Below, in pieces: positions 12,033 through 22,249 of a DNA stretch of 64,000 nt. Origin of the DNA: Hydractinia symbiolongicarpus (Eukaryota > Cnidaria > Hydrozoa > Anthoathecata > Hydractiniidae); contig NC_079876.1 of assembly GCF_029227915.1 (NCBI RefSeq), positions 15,438,001 to 15,502,000 on the forward strand, written 5' to 3'. A model generated the notes under the pieces. It saw only the letters and a list, made by a program, of their open reading frames with translations. It did not search any database and was not told the DNA's origin. The position numbers were made by a program, and so were the translations under genes. The first letter of the stretch is position 1. The number at the start of each line of letters is the position of its first letter.

Positions 12033-12543
12033 TCAAAGATTTCGTGTTAACTGTTCCACCCACGCTGCAGTTTTGGAGAGGGAAAATCCAACTTCGTCGA
12101 CATAAGATGCAATATGAGCTATAACTAGATGCCTATGAGGGTTTTCGACACCGCGTGGATTGATTATTCTTGTACCATATTGTACTTGATTGGAATTAAT
12201 TATTTCAAATAGAATTCCATATGCGTCAGCGACTGCTTGAATGGCTAAATTATCGGCCCATTCACGATTCGTTGATAGCGTGGCGACAAATTCATCAAAC
12301 TGGCCTTCTTCTATAAATTGGTTGAATAAAGTTGGTTTGTTCATCACTTGCTCGACTGTTTTAACCCTTACAGATTTGTAAAGTTTGCTATCGCCGTAAA
12401 TTTGGGGCGCAATCACTCGAAAAAAACAGTTACCATCACCCTCTACTTCTACTAAGCGTAATCCTCTGTCACTGGGGATTTGGCTCAGTGTTCTAAAGTT
12501 ATTCTTCTTCCTGTGAAACTTTCTTTGTTCAGATGGGTCGCTT
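12033..12543 (-). CDS. OTU-family cysteine protease domain exon, catalytic His apparently replaced
   Basis: From a good acceptor (tgtacttgcag, exon starting at 12543) the minus strand is open for about 170 codons to the stop at 12033. Near the start is GDGNCFFRVIAPQIYGD (GDGNC codons at 12426-12440), the catalytic Asp/Cys loop of OTU deubiquitinases. Next come a helix (VMNKPTLFNQFIEEGQFDEF), then REWADNLAIQAVADAYGILFEII, the usual W.D...I.A.A core, and HLVIAHIASYVDEVGFS. In OTU proteins a His-aromatic pair closes the triad at about this last position; here it reads Gly-Phe (Gly codon at 12087-12089), so catalysis may be lost. There is no ATG in this exon. Integrase-tail sequence lies upstream on the same strand, so this could be a retroelement-borne OTU rather than a host gene. 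Confidence 0.7.
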
Positions 12544-12734
12544 CTGCAAGTACAATCAGTATCTTACATCCCGATTATTGTACGTAGAAATTTGTACGTA
12601 GAAATTTAAGTTTTTCTAAGATTATAAGATTTGCTAGCGTTATCGTTCTTGGTACTGTATTTAAAAAGACGTGTTCTTTCTCTGCGTTTTCTACTTTCAT
12701 TTTTGGCCACAAATGGAAATTACTTTTAAAAACT

Positions 12735-13182
12735 TTACGTGTCTTGGCTTTTTTTTACTGGTTGTTTTTTGTTCTCGATATTTTTAGTTTTCGATGTTAC
12801 TTGACTAACAGGAAACCATCTCAGTTGAGTTTTACCATTTTTATCGTACTTAACTTTATAGCGATCACCTTTTCTTTGTTTCACAACACATGCATGAACG
12901 CTGCTTGACCTTATTTTCTTACATATTTGTTATCAATACATTTTCGTTGATCCTATGGTCAGAAGGTTTGTTGCGAAGAACCATGATTTCTTGCGTTTTC
13001 TTGGAAGAAAATCTCTCTTATTGTTTTTGACTTTTCTGTATCCAACAAGCAATCGTTGTTAAAACATATGGTAAGGTTTTATTTTCGACTAAAAACTTTG
13101 AAAGGACTCATCTTGCCTAGACTACGATGTGCTCCAGTATTTTATTGTTCCATTTATTCAGAAAGTCGTTCACTCCATCCAA
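12735..13182 (-). pseudogene. Integrase C-terminal region remnant
   Basis: At 13182-13079 the minus strand reads GWSERLSE, then NTGAHRSLGKMSPFKVF, with two in-frame stops. This resembles the segment after the catalytic Glu in Gypsy-like integrases (NTSPHSATGYSPF). At 12920-12735 an open frame reads KQRKGDRYKVKYD then LRWFPVSQV and a basic tail, resembling the small beta-barrel that ends such integrases. Orientation and order place both upstream of the OTU exon at 12543. The catalytic core is absent; repeat B (13195-13380) sits where it would be expected. Decayed element. Confidence 0.6.
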
Positions 13183-13194
13183 CGCCTGAAAATT

Positions 13195-13380
13195 AATATG
13201 GGCTGCCTCACTTAGGCGAGATCTCGCCATGCTTTATAAAACTTTATAAAAAATGCATGTGTTCACATGAGATGCGGGCCAGCCCTCTTGCCGAGATCTT
13301 GGTTTTTTCCACCGACATCTCGGCAAGCGGGATGGAATTTTTCCATATGAACACACAGCTAACCGAGCTGACTCACTCTA
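13195..13380. repeat. Dispersed repeat, copy B (inverse of the copy at 104)
   Basis: Reverse-complement relative of 104-290. It includes ggcgagatctcgcc and a cttgccgagatcttgg / ccgacatctcggcaag inverted pair, so it is itself largely palindromic. Function unknown. Confidence 0.5.
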
Positions 13381-13950
13381 TTTTTGAACATGATCAAAAT
13401 TATTTTATTTGTAGAAAGCATTTTTTTCTGTACAGTGATGCCGAGAAATATTAAAGGTTAGATTTTTTGTCAACTATTGATGAAAATAATATTTAATATT
13501 ATGTGCATATGGAAACAATAAATATATGAAAACGCTCCAGAAGAATAACATTATCACCAAATTTATAGCTTTTTCATGGATTACATTTTTTGAAAAGAAC
13601 CCTGTTATTTAAATTTCCTTTAGATTTTATGTTTTAGAAATTTTATATTTTATAAATATAAAATTTCGTGATTATTTTCAGCCCACCCAACCGGGTCAGC
13701 TTTCCACTTACGACACGCAGAGGGGTGCTAACACTTTCAAGGTCTATATCCCCGCAAACATTCTAGCCTCTGTTTTTTAATAAACAAATTTTGTTTGCAG
13801 CATGCGAGAATGCTTCGCAACCTTTTTTTAATTTCTAGTTGATATTTACCTTCAAGATAACAAGGTCATTACTACCAAATTTAATATATTCTACCAGATT
13901 AATATATTCATTAACTTGCTTGATCACGCACGAGTTGCTTCAGCACTATG

Positions 13951-14107
13951 GCAAGGCCTATTCACATTTATTCGATATACCTTGTATATCAACGGTACCT
14001 TCGAGAAACCCGGTTTATCGATCGAAAAACCTGGTTTATCGGACGAGTTTCCATGTTTCTCGCGAGAAACCTGGTATCTCGCTCGAAAAACCAGGTTTTT
14101 CGATCAA
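13951..14107. repeat. Array of about six short palindromes
   Basis: Successive units such as gatataccttgtatatc, gaaaaacctggtttatc, gagaaacctggtatctc and gaaaaaccaggtttttc are each 16-18-bp imperfect palindromes centred on CC-GG, separated by 2-6 nt. The whole block, including flanking gcaaggcctattcacattt, recurs inverted at 39222-39395. It is an interspersed element built from palindromes. Confidence 0.7.
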
Positions 14108-14148
14108 GCTGCCCTGCAAATGTGCACTCGGTTTATGGCTAATAGATA

Positions 14149-14897
14149 TCTATATAATAATACGCCAGTTCCGTGTGTCTGTAACAGGCAAAGTGGACAT
14201 GTTCATTTTCCTTTGATCTTACCGAAATTTTCTCTGAAGTAACCGAAAAATGCATGTCTATTATGTTAAATTTTCTGACGTTACGGCGCGACGTCAATAA
14301 CACTACTTTAACGTCAATATCCTATATTAAAATAATGAAGCCATTACAGTGCATCTAAAACTTTGAGGGCAAATAACTTGGAAACGAGGTGGTGACGTCA
14401 ATGATTTTTCACCGCGTGGGTAACTAGGGACCACCTAGGACCAATTTGGGTAATTTTTCCAAACCTGGGTCCCCGAATCCGTTTCGGAATGAACGGGTTA
14501 ATTACGTCATCAAAAATCTTTAAACCCTAATATCTCGGTAACCGTTTACCAAAAGTACATGATCCTATACATTTTCTTAATCAGTGCTTCAAGATCTATA
14601 CGATGAAGGCAACAGGTATACGAATTTCTTTAAAAAAATTTTGGGTTTTGACGGTTCATTGCTGACGTCAGCAAAATTTTTAATACCTTATATCTCCTTA
14701 GGCGTTTGTCGAAAACATATGATCCTATACATTATTTTGATCAGCGTTTTAACCTCTACACATTACAGGCAACGAATAAACTAAACTTCGCCAATTTTTT
14801 TTGTACCTGCACTGCTGACGTCAGCAAAAAATCTAAAAAAACCTATTTTCCATTGTCCCTCTGCCTAAGTGGATTACTCCACGGGCCTTATCGACTA
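14149..14897 (+). mobile_element. Non-autonomous Helitron-like element 1
   Basis: It starts TCTATATAATAATACGCC directly after an A (14148) and ends with a hairpin region (gtggattactccac) followed 12 nt later by CTA. Helitrons begin with TC, insert between A and T, have no inverted repeats, and end with a hairpin about ten bases before CTRR; here the last base of CTRR is lost. It is homologous over most of its length to element 3 (15073-15811). There is no Rep/helicase gene. Confidence 0.65.
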
Positions 14898-15072
14898 TCT
14901 CTATAATAATAGCCGTTGTCTGTCTGTCTCTGCGTGGACCCCCGCTAAGTTAGAAAATGATGTTACGGAAACACGAATATCAACAAATGCGATATATTCT
15001 TATCCACTTTGTTGCCACGGGTAAATTCAAAGGACGGGCGAACCCGTGGATTTTTCCACGGGCAACGACTAG
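14898..15072 (+). mobile_element. Short Helitron-like element 2
   Basis: It begins TCTCTATAATAATAGCC where element 1 ends, and finishes with the hairpin gtggatttttccac and then CTAG at 15069-15072. It is only about 175 bp and carries a tgtctgtctgtctctg stretch. It lies head to tail between elements 1 and 3. Confidence 0.65.
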
Positions 15073-15811
15073 TCTATATAATAATACGCCAGTTCCGTGT
15101 GTCTGTAACAGGCAAAGTGGATATCGTCATTTTCCTGTGATGTTGCCGAAAAATGCATATCCAATATGTTAAATTTTCTGACGTTACGGCGCGACGTCAA
15201 TAATATTACGTTAACGTCAATATCCTATATTAAATTATTGAAGCCGTTACAGTGCACTTAAAACTTTAAGGCCAAATAACTTGGAAACGAGGTGGTGACG
15301 TCAATGATTTTTCACCGCGTGGGTAACTAGGGACCACCTGGGACCAATTTGGGTAAGTTTTCCAAACCTGGGTCCTTGAATCCGTTTCGGAATGGACGGG
15401 TTGATGGCGTCATCACAAAACCTACAAACCCCAATATCTCTGCAACCGTTTGTCAAAAGTTCATGTTCCTATACATTTTCTTGATCAGCATTTCAAGATC
15501 TATATGATGAATGCAACGGGTGTACGAATTTGTGAAGAAATTTTTCTTTGGAACTTTTGGTAGGAACTTTGCTGACGTCAGCAAAATTTTTATACCCTAT
15601 ATCTCCTTAGGCTCTTTTCAAAAACATACGATACTATACATTATTTTGATCAGCGTTTTAACCTCTGCACATTACAGACAACAAATGATTAAATTTCACC
15701 AATTTTCTTTTTGTATATGCACTGCTGACGTCAGCAAAAAATCTAAAGCAACCTAATTTTCCATTGTTCTTCTGCGCCTTAGTGGATTTTTCCACGGGCC
15801 TTATTGACTAG
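15073..15811 (+). mobile_element. Non-autonomous Helitron-like element 3
   Basis: It starts TCTATATAATAATACGCC immediately after the CTAG of element 2 and ends with the hairpin gtggatttttccac (15782-15795), then CTAG at 15808-15811 followed by T. All Helitron end features are present. It contains perfect TGACGTCA palindromes inside gctgacgtcagc near 15571 and 15722. The 4,820-bp duplication begins inside it at 15304, so its right part is repeated at 20124-20631. Confidence 0.7.
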
Positions 15812-15835
15812 TATTTTAAATAAAAACATTCCGCG

Positions 15836-17395
15836 ATGACGAGAAACAAGGTTTCTCGCTCAAGAAACTTCAAAATTCAAAAAAAGAAGAATAAAATCAA
15901 TGAGAAGAATGAAATTAATTGTCCCGCGTATTTCACTATGGGGGTATTTATTTCTTCATCCCACATGGTTTGCTTCACAAGCTCTTTCTGCAACTTGAAA
16001 GAAGAACAGAACGTCATATCCAAAAGCAAAAGACCAAAACCACAAGAAGTATACCTGAGAGCAGGAGTTAGGAAGAAGATGCCTACTAACGGCTCACAAC
16101 ACCGCAGTACAGGGAGAGATTTCAGAAGAATGGTGAATTCTCCTTACTTTAGAAGTACTGGAAATTTGCCATCGTTGCCAGAAAATCCTCATAGCAACAC
16201 TAGTCTAGGTTTGTGAAATGTTATATTAATTTTTTTGCATGTCCTGTGTATCTTTTTTCAAACTAGAAATACACCTCTTGACATTGTTGTTGTACTCATG
16301 TGCAGTTCCTTTTACCTACCAGAAGTTGTTTGTCCTGTGGTTGAAAACAAACCAATGCTCAACAATCTTGAGATGTTCCTTTCTTTTAATTCTATATTTT
16401 CTAACTGTGTGGTTTTTGGGTTGCTTGCTTTTTGGGGTGCATTATGAATTATTTGAATAATTTAGCACATTATATTGGTCCACCTCACCTTGAGCTGATA
16501 TTACTATCACATTGTTACGTCATAAATCTAATTAATTTACCGATTAGCGTTTCTGTGTAGCGACCATAAGCCCCTTTTGACCAGAGCTAATAAAGGCGTA
16601 ACAAATTTCCCACTATATGTTGGCTTTGAAATAAACAATTTAAGCAGAACATGTCATCATTCGTTGGTTCTCCCTTAAGAAGGTGGGTTATCAGAAGGGG
16701 ATTGAGGACCGGTACTGTATAATAAAAAATCCTGTTTGTGAAATTACTTCATTGCAAAATGATAGTTTTTATAAATTTATAAAAAAGAGGTTTTTAAAAG
16801 CATGATGTAATAATATTTACTTTATAGCTTTTCAACAAGATACTAATTCACAAAGTTTACCATCTTCTGCAAGTACCATTACTTCGAAATCTACAACAAT
16901 ATCAAACTCTTCACTTTCATCTGTATTAGGTAATGACATACACATCACCACCACTTATGAGGAATAACTTTTTTTCTTTGTTGCAACACACAAAAAAAAC
17001 TTGAGTTTTGTGTGCTGTTAAGTCAAATGATAATTTTTACGTCTTCAAATTAATGCAAGATCAGTTTAAATACAGACGGTAAATGGATCTCAAATACAAG
17101 TATGATGGTATTTGTTTTGTATTAGGTTCTCAAGTTGATATGTTGTCTACACTCTCACATGCACCAGTTACACAAGATGTTGCTTCTTTTGGTAAATAGT
17201 TTGACTTTGCTATCATCACAAGGAAGCCGTTACTTCCACAATTTTCCTTGTAAAATTACACCATCTCGTTTCAGTTACCATTATGTCCAGTGTTCCAAGT
17301 TCTGGAAATGATGAAGGTGTTTCAAATGCGATGCAAAGTGTTTTGACAACGTTGCCAAAAAATAATATTACCTTTCCAGAAAATATCACATTCTC

Positions 17396-17429
<34 letters not shown>

Positions 17430-20127
17430 CACTTGTTCTCTACAAACGCAGCTGCCTGCTTAAGCAACATTGAAACCTTAAGACTTCATAGTTTTAAAAT
17501 TCCAGAGAAAACAAAAAAACGCAGAAAAAAAAGGGGTCCTTTACCATCTACGACAAAGGCAAAGTTTTATCATCTCCCAGACGCATCAAGAATTCCAAAA
17601 TTCCGAAAACTGACAAATGGCTCTGCTGATCCTCTTTTATTGGAACATATTAATAGTGGCTACGGTAGGTTTAAGTAAAACATCCAGCAGGGTAACAAGG
17701 TAGCACTATTGCCCTACCTAACAAAGGAAAAATGACTAATAATTATGTGCATTTTATTTTTAGGTTTTCCGCGTGACTGTTATAATTTTGAAAAAAAAGA
17801 ACCATGCTCAATTTCATTGTCACTTGGCCTCACAGAACAACGATTTGATGATAGGATAAGACAATACTTCCCTTTACTACCAAATATTTATTTTTTCCAC
17901 ACATTGGATAGAAATAAACGACCGAAACGTGTGAATATAAAATGTCCTATAAATATAAAAAGCCTCAAGTATAACGGAGTAATAGTGATTGCATCACAAT
18001 CTCTCGAAGGTATGTTGAAACCAAACTATAGGATTTGAAAATACGTTATAGTAACTTTTAGAACTAACCTTTAGAATGTTTTTTTTCTGCGCAGGTTTCA
18101 TTCAGCAAATAAATTAGATTTAATTTTTAGGATTTCTGACATCTACGTGGTATTACAATTACGTTTCATTCCATCAAACATTTCATAATGAGACACCTAT
18201 ATATTACTTATTTACGTATATATAAACCATTGTTGCAATATTGAAAGATCAGACGTGTATATACATGTGTTATTTGTTTGTTCAGCTCTACCTCAAAGTA
18301 CAAGCACGCCATCTCAGGCAAGTCGTTCAAACGTTTTATCAGGTGAGACTTCTTTCTTTTATATGGCTTTATCGACACAAACCATTGTTGCAATGTTGAA
18401 AGATCAGGCGTGTATATATGTGTTACTTATTCGTTCAGCTCTACCTCAAAGTACAAGCACGCCATCTCAGGCAAGTCGCTTAAACGTTTTATCAGGTGAG
18501 ACTTCTTTCTTTTATATGGCTTTATCGACACAAACCATTGTTGCAATGTTAAAAGATCAGACGTGTATACATGTGTTATTTGTTTGTTCAGCTCTACCTC
18601 AAAGTACAAGCACGCCATCTCAGGCAAGTCGTTCAAACGTTTTATCAGGTGAGACTTCTTTCTTTTATATGGCTTTATCGACACAAACCATTGTTGCAAT
18701 GTTGAAAGATCAGGCGTGTATATATGTGTTACTTATTCGTTCAGCTCTACCTCAAAGTACAAGCACGCCATCTCAGGCAAGTCGCTTAAACGTTTTATCA
18801 GGTGAGACTTCTTTCTTTTATATGGCTTTATCGACACAAACCATTGTTGCAATGTTAAAAGATCAGACGTGTATATATGTGTTACTTTTTCGTTCAGCTC
18901 TACCTCAAAGTACAAGCACGCCATCTCAGGCAAGTCGCTTAAACGTTTCACCAGGTGAGACTTCTTTCATTTAAATGGCTTTATCGACAAAACACTCTTG
19001 CAATGTTGAAAAATCAGACGTGTATATATGTATGTATTACTGAATGAATATTGTGTACGTCAACTTATATTTTTTTTCTACAAATCACTTCAGAATCACG
19101 ACCCAGGATATGTGGTGTTTGTGGCTCCACATATATAGAAAACTGCATCCGATGTGAACAGGATTTGGAATACGAGGAAAGCATCCGTGCTGATAGGGCT
19201 GCTGATATCCATAATAGCAACTACGACGTCGAATCCGACAATGAAAATACGCCGTTATGCTCAGAAGACCTACGTGCAGCCAGAGTTGCTTTTTTGACTA
19301 AAAATTCAACTGCTTCTAACAACACATTTGGCAATGATGAAGTCGAACTTTTCTTCGAACGCAGCGGCGGTGACATTGACGAACCTGAAGTCGATATAAA
19401 CTATATTCCAGCTACAAGTCACAGCGAGTTTATGGACAATGCCCTTTCTAAATTCACAGCGATTGATAAAAAAAAGAAAATTATAATTATACAAAGAGAC
19501 AAATCGAAATTTTGGTCTGTATTGTTTCGCCAAAAACTCAACCTAACTACACATGCGCCATGTGTTCGATTCGCAGGAGAAGCAGGAGCAGATGCTGGAG
19601 GTCCATTGCGAGAGTTTCTCACACTATCAATGAAAAATATACCGTTGCTCTCTACCATGGTTTTCGGAGAGGAAAAGTGTCTGTGTTTCGATGCTAACAC
19701 AGAATCTCTGATCGATAACAAGTATTTTTTTTTAGGGCAGCTATCTGCGTTGTCAATACTCCAGAATGGTCGTGGTCCTGAATGCTTTCACCCTGCAGTG
19801 GTGCGATCAATTTATGGTCTAAATCAACCTGCAACCATCGAGAATGTAGGAGACTATGAAATAAAAAAAACACTTGAAAACATTCAAAACGGAGATTACG
19901 ACTCACTTCTAGAGAAAGGGATAAGTGTAATTAATCGCTCAGAAACTGAACTTAGACGCTTGTTCTTGATAAATGGGATAGTTCACCAGAACTATTCTAG
20001 TATACATCAATACATCTCAGGCATAAAATCTATATACCCAGCTTTTACGGAACAACGAGCCTATCAAATTATGGAGAAGTATTTTTTGTTTTCCGACAAA
20101 GAGATCACATATGATGATATGGTATGA
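15836..20127 (+). pseudogene. HECT E3 ligase gene copy 1, truncated before the catalytic lobe
   Basis: The exon set equals copy 2: 15836-16208, 16828-16929, 17126-17191, 17275-17664, 17764-18009, five 57-nt exons between 18286 and 18954, and a last exon from 19094. All junctions I see split a codon after its first base (phase 1). The last exon encodes a CxxC-x(8)-CxxC-like motif (ICGVCGSTYIENCIRCEQ) and the HECT N-lobe (VRFAGEAGADAGGPLREFL). The duplication breakpoint then joins ...DDMV to a TGA at 20125-20127. About 112 C-terminal residues, including the thioester Cys, are missing, so this copy cannot be a ligase, though a truncated protein is conceivable. The 3' sequence is Helitron-derived. 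Confidence 0.8.
18286..18954 (+). repeat. Five tandem copies of a 153-bp exon-intron unit (HECT copy 1)
   Basis: Exons at 18286-18342, 18439-18495, 18592-18648, 18745-18801 and 18898-18954 are 57 nt each and encode LPQSTSTPSQASR-type Ser/Thr-rich segments. Each is preceded by ttcag and followed by gtgaga. The period is exactly 153 bp. Copies 1 and 3 share variants (cgttcaaacg) and copies 2 and 4 share others (cgcttaaacg), implying a later 306-bp duplication. The exons are symmetric (phase 1-1), so copy number can change without a frameshift. Confidence 0.85.
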
Positions 20128-20631
20128 TTTTTCACCGCGTGGGTAACTAGGGACCACCTGGGACCAATTTGGGTAAGTTTTCCAAACCTGGGTCCTTGAA
20201 TCCGTTTCGGAATGGACGGGTTGATGGCGTCATCACAAAACCTACAAACCCCAATATCTCTGCAACCGTTTGTCAAAAGTTCATGTTCCTATACATTTTC
20301 TTGATCAGCATTTCAAGATCTATATGATGAATGCAACGGGTGTACGAATTTGTGAAGAAATTTTTCTTTGGAACTTTTGGTAGGAACTTTGCTGACGTCA
20401 GCAAAATTTTTATACCCTATATCTCCTTAGGCTCTTTTCAAAAACATACGATACTATACATTATTTTGATCAGCGTTTTAACCTCTGCACATTACAGACA
20501 ACAAATGATTAAATTTCACCAATTTTCTTTTTGTATATGCACTGCTGACGTCAGCAAAAAATCTAAAGCAACCTAATTTTCCATTGTTCTTCTGCGCCTT
20601 AGTGGATTTTTCCACGGGCCTTATTGACTAG
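20124..20631 (+). mobile_element. Right part of Helitron-like element 3, second copy
   Basis: Duplicate of 15304-15811, carried by the 4,820-bp duplication. It lacks the 5' TC end, so it is not an independent insertion. It forms the sequence between the two HECT copies and supplies the stop codon of copy 1. Confidence 0.85.
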
Positions 20632-20655
20632 TATTTTAAATAAAAACATTCCGCG

Positions 20656-22215
20656 ATGACGAGAAACAAGGTTTCTCGCTCAAGAAACTTCAAAATTCAA
20701 AAAAAGAAGAATAAAATCAATGAGAAGAATGAAATTAATTGTCCCGCGTATTTCACTATGGGGGTATTTATTTCTTCATCCCACATGGTTTGCTTCACAA
20801 GCTCTTTCTGCAACTTGAAAGAAGAACAGAACGTCATATCCAAAAGCAAAAGACCAAAACCACAAGAAGTATACCTGAGAGCAGGAGTTAGGAAGAAGAT
20901 GCCTACTAACGGCTCACAACACCGCAGTACAGGGAGAGATTTCAGAAGAATGGTGAATTCTCCTTACTTTAGAAGTACTGGAAATTTGCCATCGTTGCCA
21001 GAAAATCCTCATAGCAACACTAGTCTAGGTTTGTGAAATGTTATATTAATTTTTTTGCATGTCCTGTGTATCTTTTTTCAAACTAGAAATACACCTCTTG
21101 ACATTGTTGTTGTACTCATGTGCAGTTCCTTTTACCTACCAGAAGTTGTTTGTCCTGTGGTTGAAAACAAACCAATGCTCAACAATCTTGAGATGTTCCT
21201 TTCTTTTAATTCTATATTTTCTAACTGTGTGGTTTTTGGGTTGCTTGCTTTTTGGGGTGCATTATGAATTATTTGAATAATTTAGCACATTATATTGGTC
21301 CACCTCACCTTGAGCTGATATTACTATCACATTGTTACGTCATAAATCTAATTAATTTACCGATTAGCGTTTCTGTGTAGCGACCATAAGCCCCTTTTGA
21401 CCAGAGCTAATAAAGGCGTAACAAATTTCCCACTATATGTTGGCTTTGAAATAAACAATTTAAGCAGAACATGTCATCATTCGTTGGTTCTCCCTTAAGA
21501 AGGTGGGTTATCAGAAGGGGATTGAGGACCGGTACTGTATAATAAAAAATCCTGTTTGTGAAATTACTTCATTGCAAAATGATAGTTTTTATAAATTTAT
21601 AAAAAAGAGGTTTTTAAAAGCATGATGTAATAATATTTACTTTATAGCTTTTCAACAAGATACTAATTCACAAAGTTTACCATCTTCTGCAAGTACCATT
21701 ACTTCGAAATCTACAACAATATCAAACTCTTCACTTTCATCTGTATTAGGTAATGACATACACATCACCACCACTTATGAGGAATAACTTTTTTTCTTTG
21801 TTGCAACACACAAAAAAAACTTGAGTTTTGTGTGCTGTTAAGTCAAATGATAATTTTTACGTCTTCAAATTAATGCAAGATCAGTTTAAATACAGACGGT
21901 AAATGGATCTCAAATACAAGTATGATGGTATTTGTTTTGTATTAGGTTCTCAAGTTGATATGTTGTCTACACTCTCACATGCACCAGTTACACAAGATGT
22001 TGCTTCTTTTGGTAAATAGTTTGACTTTGCTATCATCACTAGGAAGCCGTTACTTCCACAATTTTCCTTGTAAAATTACACCATCTCGTTTCAGTTACCA
22101 TTATGTCCAGTGTTCCAAGTTCTGGAAATGATGAAGGTGTTTCAAATGCGATGCAAAGTGTTTTGACAACGTTGCCAAAAAATAATATTACCTTTCCAGA
22201 AAATATCACATTCTC

Positions 22216-22249
<34 letters not shown>

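Noticed and set aside
16235-16460. Two overlapping hydrophobic frames of about 70 codons
   Set aside because: Lie in the first HECT intron, composition-driven, repeated at 21055 only because of the duplication.
18208-18951. Minus-strand open frames across the exon array
   Set aside because: They arise because the 153-bp period is a multiple of three; no start context or domain, and the plus-strand splice sites explain the region.
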